DNA from: JABCPH02 sp963524305
GTDB taxonomy: Bacteria > Fusobacteriota > Fusobacteriia > Fusobacteriales > Leptotrichiaceae
DNA length: 64,000 nt
Assembly (NCBI GenBank): GCA_963524305.1
Contig: CAURGH010000002.1
Span: 62,001-126,000 of the forward strand
Direction: 5' to 3'
The translations under genes were made by a program, and so were the position numbers. This document shows, in pieces, positions 54,201-62,631 of the stretch. Positions within the stretch are counted from its first letter, which is position 1; each line of letters begins with the position of its first letter. The notes beneath the pieces were generated by a model, which searched no databases, had not been told where the DNA came from, and saw only the letters and a list, made by a program, of their open reading frames with translations.

Positions 54201-57200
54201 GTAGAGTCTGAAAATTCAACTGGAATATTTGCAAGCAATGCTTCTGCTTTAGCTGATTCAGTAATAAAAAATGATGGAAATATCAACTTAAAAGCTAAAA
54301 ATACAGTTGGAATTTACACTCCAAATTCTACGATAGCAAAAGTTGGAAATATTACATTGAATGATGATGCAAATTCTTCAGTAGCAGTTTATTTGACAGA
54401 AAAAGCGACTGTTTCTGATACGACTACAGGAAATATTAATTTAGGAACTCAAAATCAAAATAGAGTTGCTTATTACATCAAAGGAACAGGGGCTTCTGAT
54501 ACTGGTAAGATAAATGGAACTAACATTGGTAGAGTAACAGGATATGGAGTTGGTGTTTATCTTGATGGTGGAGTTTTAGATGGAAGTAGTTCAAAATTAG
54601 ATTATACTGCTAGTGGAGCTACTGGAAATGGAATAATAGGACTGTTAATGAAAGGATCTAGTGCTAACATTTCAAGTTACACTAGTGGGATAAAAGTAGG
54701 AAACACAGATGGTAATTTTTATGCAGTAGGACTTTACACTGATAATCAAGGAACTTCAACAACACCAAAAGCAATTACAACAGCTATCACGACTGGAGCA
54801 AATGGAGTAGGATTGATTGCTGAAAATGGAAGTAATCTTGCTTATACTGGAACTATGACTATTGGAGATGGAAAAGATGCTGGAACTGGAATTTATGTTG
54901 GAAATAATGGAACAAGCGGGACACCTAATCCTTCAAAAGTGACAGTAACTGGGACAACAATTAATTTAAATGGGTCAAATGGAGTAGGAGCTATAGTAAC
55001 TACAGATTCTACAGTTAATATAGATGGAACAACAACAATTAATTTCGAAGGTGATGGAGTAGGAGTTTATGGACAAAAAGGAGCTCATGTCACTAATAGT
55101 GCTGTATTGAATACAAAAGGACATTCTGTTGAAAGAACGAGGGTTACTGAAGGAAGTTCTATAATTTCAGCAAATTTAACAGGAGCAGCAGCAGCAGATA
55201 GTGGAAATATAATTTCACACGTTATAAACGGAGAAACAATAGTAAATCCAGGAATTACTGTTGAAGTAAAATCTGGAACACAAAATATTATTGGACTTAT
55301 GGCAGATGGTATTAAAAATCCTAGTCCAACTCATACATCTTGGAAAGGAGATATTGGGTACGAAGCCATAAATAACGGGAAAATTGATTTATCAAATGCA
55401 ACTACAAGTACTGCAATGTATCTTGATTCTTCAAGAGGAATTAACAAAGACGAAATTGCTGTAGGAAATAAATCTACTGGAATTTATGGAGTTTACAAGG
55501 ATTCAACATCAATTTACAGTGGTGCAGCGGCTGGAATTAAGAATGAAGGAAAAATTATGACAACTGCTGGTTCTAAGATAACAATTGGAGATGAATCATC
55601 AGCAATTTATGCGATTGATTTTGATAAAGTTGAAAATAATGGAAGCATAACTGGTGGAGATAAATCAGTTGGAATTTATGCAAAAAATACGACTGGATTA
55701 TCAACTGCTAAAAATATAGATGTTACAAATACAGGAAATATCACATTAGGAAAAGGTTCAGCAGGAATTTACATTACACCTGAAACTAAAAATAATCCTA
55801 ATGCAACAGTTGTAAATAGTGGAAATATCACAGTTGGAGATTCAATATTGAATGCGAGTGGAGTTGCTACTTCAACTTCTGTGGGAATTTATGCAACAAA
55901 TAAAACTAATTTGACAACTACAGGAAATATTACAGTTGGAAATAAAGGGTTTGCATTGTATGGAAATGATTCTAATTTGACTGTAAATGGTGGAAATTAT
56001 AACTTTGCAAATAGTGGAAGTTTGGCGTACTTAGAAAATGGTTCAGTATTGAATTATAATAATACAGGAACATTGACAACATCTTCAGAGCCAATGTTAT
56101 ACATTATTGACAGTAAAGCAAATATGAATAATAACGATATTGTTGTGTCTGCGAATGGAACTGGAGTTTACATGACTGGAAACTCGACTTTCAGTGGATG
56201 GAATAATATGACTTTAAATAGTGGATCTACTGGAATTTATGTAGAGAATTCAAAGGCTACGATAGATGGTAAAAATATTACTGGAACGGCTAATAAAGCA
56301 AAAGGAATTGTTGCGATAAACTCAGATGTTACGAATAAAGCGAATATGCAATTTAGTGATGATGATTCAATTGGAATTTTCTCAAGAAATAATTCAGGAA
56401 GTGCAAAAAATATTGTAAATACTGGAAATATTGACATTACTGGAGAGCGTTCAATCGCAGCATATTTAGAGGGGACATCGGATCAAACATTTGAAAATAG
56501 TGGAACAATAAACGTTGATAAAACAACGGCTTCTGTGAAAAATGATTCAACAGTAGGAATTTATGCACAAAATGGTTCAAAAATAAATATTAAAAATAGT
56601 GGAACAATAAATGTTGGAGAGTCTTCATTTGGAATTTATTCATTAAGTGAAAATGGAAATGTGGAAACAACTGGAAGTTCAGTAGTCAATGTTGCCGATA
56701 AAGCAATTGGTATTTACAAAAAAGGTGGAACTGCAAATATTGGTGGAATAATCAATGTTGCGAACCATACAGCTACTGATCCAAATAGTGAACCAGTAGG
56801 AATTTACGGATCAAGTGGAGTAACTGTTACAGACACTACAACAAACTTCAATGTTGGAGATAAATCTTACGGTGTAATTTTAGCTAATCCAGGAATTGGA
56901 AAAACAAATGTTTATTCAAATTCGGCTTCGTCGAATATAACTTTAGGAAAAGAATCAACATTTATTTACACTGAAGGGGCCTCTAATGTTACAAATAATG
57001 CGACAATGACATCTGGAACTAATGATAAGATTATTGCTATTTATGGAAAAGATGGAGCGAACATTGTAAATAATGGAATGATTGACTTGTCAAATGGAAT
57101 TGGAAATCAAGGAATTCTTGTGACAGGAGCTTCAAATGCAGTAAATAGAGGAGTAATAAAAGTTGGAAAAACAGACAACTCTGATCCGAATAACATTGTT

Positions 57201-59345
57201 TATGGAATAGGGATGGCAGCAGTTAATGGAGCTAGTATTTCAAATGATAGAGATATCTATGTATCAGGACATTTAAGCATTGGAATGTATGGAGATGATA
57301 GAGGAACAACACTTAGAAATTCTGGAAATATCTACTTAGATCCATCAAGTGCAACAGCAACTGATAAAATTCAAACAATGATGGGAGTATTCGTAAATAA
57401 TGGAGCCAAATTTGTAAATACAGGAAATATCACAACAGTTGGTTCATACCACGGAAATAATAATGTTCAAGGACTTGTTGGAGTTGCTGTATTAAATGGA
57501 AGTACATTGGAAAATTATGGAAAAATTGATATTGATGCAGATAGCAGTTATGGTGTGTTAATTAAAGGAACTGCAGCAAATAAATCAATCATTAAAAATT
57601 ATGGAGAAATAAATATTAGTGGTTTAAGATCTTATGGTGTGAGATATGATGCAGATTCTCAAGGAGTTAGTGGAAACTTACCAATTGGAACTGATGCAAC
57701 ACCTGCAAATGTGTTACCAGCATTAAATGGTGGAGTTGGAACAATAACTTCTACAAATGGAGCAAATGATTACTATGCACCAAAAGACCCTAGTAAAACT
57801 CTTGCTGGAGTAGGAATTATCCAATTACCAAATGGAAGATTAGCAATCCAAAGAAATGGAGTAATATTGAATGATAGTCAAGTTCAAACATTCAATTATG
57901 CGCCACAAACTACTAATTTTGCATTATCAAACTTTGGAGTTTACGTAGATACTTTAGGAAGAACAAGACCAATTAATGTAAATGGAGCAACAAATATTGG
58001 AATTGACAGTGATTTATTAATAGGAACAGAATTTTCAGTACTTACAAATGCAAAAGATGTAATAATTGGAAAACAAATATTGCAACCATTCTTGAATCAA
58101 ATAAATGCAGGAATATTTAACTTTACACCTTATTCTGCATCGTTGACTTGGATGGCAACACCTGAAGTAGATCCGTCTACTCAGCAAATTACTCGTGTTC
58201 TTATGACAAAAATTCCTTATACAGCTTTTGTAGCGAGAAAATCTAATGAGTACAATTTTACTGATGGATTAGAACAAAGATACGACAAGAATGCACTAGA
58301 TTCGAGAGAAAAAGAAGTATTCAACAAATTGAATACAATTGGAAATAGTGAAGAAGCATTGTTAGCGCAAGCTTATGATGAAATGATGGGACACCAATAT
58401 GCTAATGTTCAACAAAGAATTTTTGAAACAGGAAATATGTTGAATAAAGAGTTTAGATATTTAAGAGATGAGTGGGATACTAAGTCTAAACAATCTAACA
58501 AGATAAAAGTGTTTGGAATGAAAGGCGAGTACAAAACTGATACAGCTGGAATTATTGATTATAAAAATGACGCATATGGATTTGCATATTTACATGAAGA
58601 TGAAACTGTAAAATTAGGAGAATCTAGCGGATGGTACGCAGGAGCAATTAGAAATAAATTTGATTTCAGCGATATAGGAAAATCAAAAGAAGAACAAAAT
58701 ATGATTAAAGCTGGAGTATTTAAGTCAATGCCACTTGGATATGATAATCATAATAATGAATGGAATTGGACTGTAGCAGCAGAAGGATTTATTGGAAATG
58801 CTGAAATGAATAGAAGATTCCTTGTTGTAGATGATATTTTTGAGGCAAAATCTGATTACTATTCTTATGGAGTTGGATTGAAAAATGAACTTAGAAAAAA
58901 TATCAGATTGAGTGAAAGAACAAGCCTTTCACCATATGGAAACTTGAAATTAGAGTACGGAAGATTTAATGGAATCAAAGAAGATACAGGACAAGTTCGT
59001 TTAGAAGTAAAAGGAAACGATTATTACTCAGTAAAACCTGAAGTTGGAGTTGAATTTAAATACAAACAACCAATGGCAGTAAGAACTACATTCACAGCTA
59101 AATTAGGACTTGCATATGAAAATGAATTAGGACAAGTTGGAGATGTAAATAACCAAGCAAGAGTTCGTTACACAACAGCAGATTGGTTCAATATAAGAGG
59201 AGAAAAAGATGACAGAAGAGGAAACGGAAAAGTTGATTTGAACCTTGGAATTGAAAATACAAGATTTGGTGTAACAGTAAATGCAGGTTATGATACAAAA
59301 GGCGAAAATGTAAGAGGTGGAATCGGATTTAGAGCGATTTACTAA
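48270..59345 (+). CDS. Giant autotransporter adhesin (3,691 residues)
   Basis: A type V secreted surface protein. Residues 1-45 are a long, charged N-region and hydrophobic core (LLFSYLVTGLITFSIG), an extended signal peptide like that of other fusobacterial autotransporters. A coiled coil (about 50-95) and a proline-rich stretch with PxxP spacing (about 200-330) follow. The passenger then has some 75-80 copies, by eye, of a short motif [S/T]xG[I/M/L]Y, about every 33 residues between about 560 and 3130, with N-x-G-x-I between: a beta-helix pattern. From about 3420 comes the autotransporter beta-barrel, ending in GFRAIY with an aromatic last residue. I noticed no cysteine. AAGGAG at 48259-48264 selects ATG 48270 over GTG 48264. 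Likely an adhesin; the ligand is unknown. Confidence 0.93.
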   Translation: MNNNLIQAKKDLKAFAKRAKNVKYTESLLFSYLVTGLITFSIGINTSSSVLYERMNKELIMSAEQTRNVIKKKKKENEESVEDLNLELIELMEQGDQVVKSPWSSWQYGVNTFMSSSNGTYKGRGDKAEKYRYNGIYTRGNWAEAGVLSSRRYGVSSLSTLMDSRNYGLASLLHVQEPEVEIQIMANVRPKSVTKEEITINPQIDMPRPVVKPAINLNVTKPISAPTIFLPTLNPVTINVSKPESPATPEGVTAPNIGMKLQPPTISVDITAPALSMKIEAPNPSATAVTIVPPTVSEVSAISVKKPSSPSVTPPSPSVNTVSFTVPTLASFGNTIQGKKSMSGNQNIDGQYKMSRDVSPSGTGDNGGRQNSFGEYMWKDNKKFTISERTILDLDVSHARAISLDAGLRKNDGGKHGSRDSAGVITYGVQFSVENNGEILLNAPTTAGMDIQADTWDYSQVTAINGLTGRIIGNKTNQAALLITNENTSSSKKNEMILINKGKIIMNKDDSAGFATDNFRRYQNSKGVWEEGKNIEIIAKNEGSITLGGNKNHGMVVGKTENPFVENSIFENIGDITINGSESGGITLLAELPKGAINSGTIAINGNNSFGLYSEATVTVPPLPNPPTTPIIKNTGNINIENGATGSMGIRVGSTSATNMLNDTDGTITIKSSSGTGNIGIYSGTATTTNAGTINIENGNTGMYLTKTTTPASNVKDNINSGSINVTGSNGYGVMLIKNEAKFKNSGTITATGANSIGLYTESDSSVKDTVINEQGATISSSNYHAVVQNGGILTNEGLISTASGGNVALYTNNGGTFTNTSTGEIKSSNGGIAIFTSGSTGTVEGKITVGDSANGNTGIGVYSDGSTTRTTFKGSDAKLILGEGTVGLYSSKASDFENVFKITNLETSIGDKSVFAYFGKTGITADDTVNITNNTLQNLTVSKMGKNSAVFYGANDTTINIADNITANNTKFSNVDDSAQFIVSNKGNVNINSGKTLTSGLKTTISGLNKAVITNNGTLALAGKDGAIGIYSNDSTVTNNNVITTANDSSIAIYGKNGSVLKNGAAGQITTSGISSVGMLSDQSTVENEAGGQITTLGTGSAGIYGTNDSTISNKGALTTKATGSAGIYANDSNATNTSGATITVEKGSSAGIYAISNKTKTIKNEGTIEVGNAANSTEEKSIGIYGKSTGGTLTLDNDNIINIHNQKSIGIYAQKAGGNVVANNKLKITSDTGSEEAIGVMAEDGAAANNTTSGVIELKGKASVGMYGKGNSAITNEGNVKLTNTDPASKSVGMLANTGSATNKGTIEMLGGASAGMQGLGGATITNDATTGVIKIKGDASAGMYTKNSNSSNAGTISVESNRSAGIFGSVDNAGNYTMDNNGIINLSGTGKKNSAGMYAEIASGATGSMTMTNNKNITVGQEESAAMYLKNQASNRTQGTVINAANAQIDLNATKTVGISVENAVGKNQGVINVSKGSSAGMYGKADSDISNEKTINVTHEGSAGMYASNSNAKNTSTGKITVNISGAASGSAGMYGELTTVANKDHSIVNAGEIELTGNTKNVGIYGTTKDGVSNTLTLQNDEKITIGSGSPQSVGIFAVNGDTVTTSNTADKLKAINNKTIEVNSTESIGISAQKSTVENNGTIVMNKDKSAGIYGKLNSEVTNKGSITASDEKSAGIYLEDSNAENVAGANIIVNKNLSAGIYGKFTDKSLTDKTIKNNGTITLNATSGKIKSAGIYGELAANAAHKLTIDNNEKINVNMEESVGILAKNTTGNKNNLVANNNKEIDVNGKKSVGMLSDKSVINNNKKILVNAEKATGMYGENGSEISNANNAEIEITATGKSGTGIYATGANTTGTNNGKITISGEKGTGMFANAQAAITNNSEIIGNVKSVIGMYGSDNGTTVKNANGGKIALSGEKSTGIYAQDDSVAENAGEITLKQSAKNSVGMFGSASAGKKINLTNAASTGTINVESENSTGIFASNASALADSVIKNDGNINLKAKNTVGIYTPNSTIAKVGNITLNDDANSSVAVYLTEKATVSDTTTGNINLGTQNQNRVAYYIKGTGASDTGKINGTNIGRVTGYGVGVYLDGGVLDGSSSKLDYTASGATGNGIIGLLMKGSSANISSYTSGIKVGNTDGNFYAVGLYTDNQGTSTTPKAITTAITTGANGVGLIAENGSNLAYTGTMTIGDGKDAGTGIYVGNNGTSGTPNPSKVTVTGTTINLNGSNGVGAIVTTDSTVNIDGTTTINFEGDGVGVYGQKGAHVTNSAVLNTKGHSVERTRVTEGSSIISANLTGAAAADSGNIISHVINGETIVNPGITVEVKSGTQNIIGLMADGIKNPSPTHTSWKGDIGYEAINNGKIDLSNATTSTAMYLDSSRGINKDEIAVGNKSTGIYGVYKDSTSIYSGAAAGIKNEGKIMTTAGSKITIGDESSAIYAIDFDKVENNGSITGGDKSVGIYAKNTTGLSTAKNIDVTNTGNITLGKGSAGIYITPETKNNPNATVVNSGNITVGDSILNASGVATSTSVGIYATNKTNLTTTGNITVGNKGFALYGNDSNLTVNGGNYNFANSGSLAYLENGSVLNYNNTGTLTTSSEPMLYIIDSKANMNNNDIVVSANGTGVYMTGNSTFSGWNNMTLNSGSTGIYVENSKATIDGKNITGTANKAKGIVAINSDVTNKANMQFSDDDSIGIFSRNNSGSAKNIVNTGNIDITGERSIAAYLEGTSDQTFENSGTINVDKTTASVKNDSTVGIYAQNGSKINIKNSGTINVGESSFGIYSLSENGNVETTGSSVVNVADKAIGIYKKGGTANIGGIINVANHTATDPNSEPVGIYGSSGVTVTDTTTNFNVGDKSYGVILANPGIGKTNVYSNSASSNITLGKESTFIYTEGASNVTNNATMTSGTNDKIIAIYGKDGANIVNNGMIDLSNGIGNQGILVTGASNAVNRGVIKVGKTDNSDPNNIVYGIGMAAVNGASISNDRDIYVSGHLSIGMYGDDRGTTLRNSGNIYLDPSSATATDKIQTMMGVFVNNGAKFVNTGNITTVGSYHGNNNVQGLVGVAVLNGSTLENYGKIDIDADSSYGVLIKGTAANKSIIKNYGEINISGLRSYGVRYDADSQGVSGNLPIGTDATPANVLPALNGGVGTITSTNGANDYYAPKDPSKTLAGVGIIQLPNGRLAIQRNGVILNDSQVQTFNYAPQTTNFALSNFGVYVDTLGRTRPINVNGATNIGIDSDLLIGTEFSVLTNAKDVIIGKQILQPFLNQINAGIFNFTPYSASLTWMATPEVDPSTQQITRVLMTKIPYTAFVARKSNEYNFTDGLEQRYDKNALDSREKEVFNKLNTIGNSEEALLAQAYDEMMGHQYANVQQRIFETGNMLNKEFRYLRDEWDTKSKQSNKIKVFGMKGEYKTDTAGIIDYKNDAYGFAYLHEDETVKLGESSGWYAGAIRNKFDFSDIGKSKEEQNMIKAGVFKSMPLGYDNHNNEWNWTVAAEGFIGNAEMNRRFLVVDDIFEAKSDYYSYGVGLKNELRKNIRLSERTSLSPYGNLKLEYGRFNGIKEDTGQVRLEVKGNDYYSVKPEVGVEFKYKQPMAVRTTFTAKLGLAYENELGQVGDVNNQARVRYTTADWFNIRGEKDDRRGNGKVDLNLGIENTRFGVTVNAGYDTKGENVRGGIGFRAIY
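49920..57650 (+). repeat. Degenerate tandem coding repeats of the passenger domain
   Basis: The DNA repeats short blocks such as TCAGCAGGAATTTATG and TCAGCAGGAATGTATG, encoding SAGIY and SAGMY, at roughly 100-base intervals. Copies are imperfect; the middle section (about 51500-53500) is most alike. They fit repeated beta-helix rungs and would allow recombination to change the protein's length. Confidence 0.75.
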
Positions 59346-59386
59346 TTAATCATTTTTGAATAATACAATTTATGAAATTTAAGAAG

Positions 59387-59420
59387 TTCTCTCTTCAAAT
59401 TTTTGAAGAGGGAATTTTTT
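59387..59420 (+). terminator. Terminator after the autotransporter
   Basis: TTCTCTCTTCAA (59387-59398) pairs with TTGAAGAGGGAA through twelve pairs, one of them T-G, followed by six Ts. Confidence 0.92.
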
Positions 59421-59477
59421 GTTTTATGTAATCATAAATACTTTGAAATATAAAATAAATAAAAAATGTTAAAATGA

Positions 59478-59506
59478 TTGAAAAAATTTTTAAAATTTTA
59501 TATAAT
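59478..59506 (+). promoter_or_regulatory. Promoter of the opp operon
   Basis: TTGAAA (59478-59483), 17 bases, TATAAT (59501-59506). The leader to the TTG start of oppD is about 160 bases; I see no strong structure in it. The 330-base gap between the autotransporter and oppD otherwise holds only the terminator. Confidence 0.68.
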
Positions 59507-59675
59507 TAATACTATAGAGGCAAATTTATAAAATTTATTTATAGATATTTGTAGATAGGAAAGGGAATAAAATGTCTTTTTCTTACTATAAACTTTATAT
59601 AATTATGACATAAGTTTGTAGAAAATTAAAAAATAGTACAAATTATGAATAAATTTAGAAAGGAGAGAGAAAGCA

Positions 59676-60668
59676 TTGGAAAATAATACTTTGGTTGAAA
59701 TTAAAAATTTAGATGTAAATTTTCGTATTAATGATGACTATTATAAGGCTGTTGATAATGTAAATTTGAAATTGAAGAAGAATGAAATTCTAGCGATAGT
59801 TGGGGAATCTGGTTGTGGGAAAAGTACATTGGCAACTTCAATTATAGGATTGCATAATCCATTGAATACGAAATTGTCAGGAGAAATAATTTATAAAGAC
59901 AAGAATTTGTTGGAATTAAATGAAGAGGAGTACAATAAAATAAGGGGTGGCGAGATTGGAATGATATTTCAGGATCCGTTATCAGCTTTAAATCCGTTAA
60001 TGAGAATAGAAGCACAAATCGAAGAAGGACTTATTTATCATACAAAATTAAATCAAAATGAGCGAAAAAACAGAGTTTACGAACTATTACAACAAGTGGG
60101 AATACAAAATTATAAAAGAATCGCAAGACAATTTCCGCACGAATTGTCAGGAGGAATGCGACAAAGAGTTATGATTGCACTTGCTTTAGCTTGTAAACCA
60201 AACGTTATAATTGCTGATGAACCAACAACAGCACTAGATGTAACAATTCAAGCACAAATTTTAGATTTATTAAAATCAATTCAAGAGGAAATACATGCTG
60301 GAATAATTTTGATAACACACGATTTAGGAGTTGTAGCTGAAATGGCTGACAGAGTAGCCGTTATGTATGCTGGAGAAATTGTCGAAATAGCATCTGTCAA
60401 TGAACTATTTGAAAATCCAAAACACCCATACACAAGATCATTATTAAAATCGATTCCTCAAATAGACACAGAAACAGACGAATTATACACAATAAAAGGA
60501 ACTGTTCCATCATTAAAAAATTTAGATAGAAACGGATGTAGATTTTCAAACAGAATTCCTTGGATTGATAAAAAAGAGCACGAAAATAATCCACAATTAC
60601 ACGAAATTGAAAAAGAACATTTTGTAAGATGTACTTGTTGGAAAAATTTTCATTTTCTTGAAGAATAG
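59676..60668 (+). CDS. oppD: Oligopeptide ABC transporter ATP-binding protein OppD
   Basis: A 330-residue ABC ATPase for peptide import: Walker A GESGCGKST near residue 41, signature LSGGMRQRV, Walker B IIADEPTTALD, and the H-loop ITHDLG. The C-terminal oligopeptide-transporter tail with two cysteines in RCTCW is typical of OppD/DppD and may hold an iron-sulphur cluster. The start is TTG 59676 after AAAGGAG. It heads the operon. Dipeptides or nickel would be alternative substrates; sequence alone cannot settle it. Confidence 0.92.
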   Translation: MENNTLVEIKNLDVNFRINDDYYKAVDNVNLKLKKNEILAIVGESGCGKSTLATSIIGLHNPLNTKLSGEIIYKDKNLLELNEEEYNKIRGGEIGMIFQDPLSALNPLMRIEAQIEEGLIYHTKLNQNERKNRVYELLQQVGIQNYKRIARQFPHELSGGMRQRVMIALALACKPNVIIADEPTTALDVTIQAQILDLLKSIQEEIHAGIILITHDLGVVAEMADRVAVMYAGEIVEIASVNELFENPKHPYTRSLLKSIPQIDTETDELYTIKGTVPSLKNLDRNGCRFSNRIPWIDKKEHENNPQLHEIEKEHFVRCTCWKNFHFLEE

Positions 60669-60705
60669 ATAAATGGGATATTATATATTTTATTAAGGAG
60701 GAAAT

Positions 60706-61656
60706 ATGAGTTTTTTAGAAATAAAAAATTTAAAAGTTCATTATCCTATTCGTGGTGGATTTTTCAATAAAGTAATTGATTACGTTTATGCAGTCGATGG
60801 GGTAGATATGTTAATAGAAAAAGGAAAAAGTTATGGTCTAGTTGGTGAATCAGGATCAGGAAAATCTACTATAGGAAAAGCTATAATTGGACTTGAAAAA
60901 ATACGAAGCGGAAAGATTTTTTATGAAGGAAAAGAAATAAATCATAGAAAAATGCGAGATAAGAAATTGAATTATAATAAGGATATTCAGATGATATTTC
61001 AAGATTCATTGTCGAGTTTGAATCCAAAAAAAAGAATTATCGAAATAATTACAGAGCCTTTGAAGAATTTTGAGAATTTATCGTATGAGGAGGAGAAAAG
61101 ACGGGCTTCGGAATTGTTAGAAATTGTTGGATTGTCGGATGATTCGTTGTATAAGTATCCGCATGAGTTTTCAGGAGGGCAGCGTCAAAGAATTGGAATT
61201 GCTAGATCAGTTGCGACTAAGCCAAAATTGATTATTGCAGATGAACCTGTTTCGGCATTAGATTTGTCAGTTCAAGCTCAAGTACTAAATTATATGAAGA
61301 AAATACAAGAACAGTTTGGAATGAGTTATTTATTCATTTCTCATGATTTGGGAGTTATCAAGCATATGTGCGATGAAATCTTCATAATGTACAAAGGAAG
61401 ATTTGTTGAAAAAGGATTGAAAAAAGACATTTATGAAAATCCTCAGCATATTTATACAAAACGTTTGATAGCAGCGATTCCAGAAGTTAATCCTCGAAAT
61501 AGGAAAGAGAAAAAATTAAATAGATTGGCGATTGAGAAGGAATATAAGGAAAATGAATCAAGCTACTATGATGAAAATGGAAGGGTTTATGATTTGAAAT
61601 CGTTGTCGGAAACACATTTTGTAGCATTAGATGGTAAAAAGAAAGGGGCGAAATAG
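60706..61656 (+). CDS. oppF: Oligopeptide ABC transporter ATP-binding protein OppF
   Basis: The second ATPase, 316 residues, pairing with OppD: Walker A GESGSGKST, signature FSGGQRQRIGIARS, Walker B IIADEPVSALD and the OppF-type start LKVHYPIRGGFF, where YPIRGG is a hallmark. AAGGAGG precedes the ATG. The C-terminal tail is rich in lysine and glutamate and shorter than in OppD. Confidence 0.93.
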   Translation: MSFLEIKNLKVHYPIRGGFFNKVIDYVYAVDGVDMLIEKGKSYGLVGESGSGKSTIGKAIIGLEKIRSGKIFYEGKEINHRKMRDKKLNYNKDIQMIFQDSLSSLNPKKRIIEIITEPLKNFENLSYEEEKRRASELLEIVGLSDDSLYKYPHEFSGGQRQRIGIARSVATKPKLIIADEPVSALDLSVQAQVLNYMKKIQEQFGMSYLFISHDLGVIKHMCDEIFIMYKGRFVEKGLKKDIYENPQHIYTKRLIAAIPEVNPRNRKEKKLNRLAIEKEYKENESSYYDENGRVYDLKSLSETHFVALDGKKKGAK

Positions 61657-61659
61657 TTT

Positions 61660-62622
61660 ATGTGGAAAACGGTGCTTAGAAGGGTTCTTATTATGATACC
61701 CCAATTATTTATACTGAGCATAATAATTTTTATATTAGCAAAATTGATGCCAGGGGATCCATTCACAGGTTTGATAACACCTCAAACTGATCCGTCAGCT
61801 TTGGAAGCATTAAAAAAACAGGCTGGATTGTATGATCCTTGGCATATTCAGTATCTAAGATGGATGAAAAACGCTTTTCATGGAAATTTTGGAATGAGTT
61901 ATGCGTATAAAATTCCAGTAAAAACATTGATTGGACAAAGGGCGAACAATACGTTTATTTTATCGCTTGTAAGTGTGATTTTAACTTATTGTATTGCAAT
62001 TCCGTTGGGAATGTGGGCTGGAAGATATCAAAATTCAAAATTAGATAAAGTTGTAACATTTTACAATTATGTAAGTTATGCGATACCGACATTTATTTTT
62101 TCACTTATTATGTTGTGGTTTTTTGGATACACATTAGGATGGTTTCCAACAACAGGATCTGTGAGTATTGGACTTGAACCGAACACATTTGAATATTTTG
62201 TAGACAGAATCCACCACATTATATTACCAGCGATTACATATGCATTACTTGCAACAACAGGAACAATTCAATATTTGAGAAATGAAGTAATTGATGCAAA
62301 AGGCTTGGAATATGTAAAAACAGCGAGAAGTAAAGGTGTGCCAGAAAATAAAGTTTATTCAAGACATATATTTAGAAATTCGATTTTACCAATAGCAGCA
62401 TTTTTTGGATATACAATAACTGGATTGCTAAGTGGTTCAGTGTTTATTGAATTAATCTTTAATTATCCTGGAATGGGGCGATTATTTATATCATCAATAA
62501 CAACGAGAGATTATAGTGTCGTTACGACATTAATTTTACTTTACGGATTTTTGACATTAGTTGGAAGTTTGCTTTCTGATATTATTTTGAGTATAGTTGA
62601 TCCGAGAATAAGAATAGAATAG
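61660..62622 (+). CDS. oppB: Oligopeptide ABC transporter permease OppB
   Basis: A 320-residue inner-membrane permease with about six membrane helices. The N-terminal RRVLIMIPQLFILSIIIFIL and the LMPGDPF motif mark OppB/DppB proteins, and the EAA loop is TARSKGVPENKVYSRHIFRN, core ARSKGVPE, which docks on the ATPases. It starts three bases after oppF. Confidence 0.93.
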   Translation: MWKTVLRRVLIMIPQLFILSIIIFILAKLMPGDPFTGLITPQTDPSALEALKKQAGLYDPWHIQYLRWMKNAFHGNFGMSYAYKIPVKTLIGQRANNTFILSLVSVILTYCIAIPLGMWAGRYQNSKLDKVVTFYNYVSYAIPTFIFSLIMLWFFGYTLGWFPTTGSVSIGLEPNTFEYFVDRIHHIILPAITYALLATTGTIQYLRNEVIDAKGLEYVKTARSKGVPENKVYSRHIFRNSILPIAAFFGYTITGLLSGSVFIELIFNYPGMGRLFISSITTRDYSVVTTLILLYGFLTLVGSLLSDIILSIVDPRIRIE

Positions 62623-62631
62623 GTGGTGTTT

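Noticed and set aside
49920..57650. CRISPR-like or satellite repeats
   Set aside because: The repeats are in frame, imperfect and encode a continuous beta-helix passenger; there are no constant repeats with unique spacers.
59443..59475. TTGAAA and TAAAAT as the opp promoter
   Set aside because: The spacer would be 21 bases; the pair at 59478-59506 has a 17-base spacer and a consensus -10.
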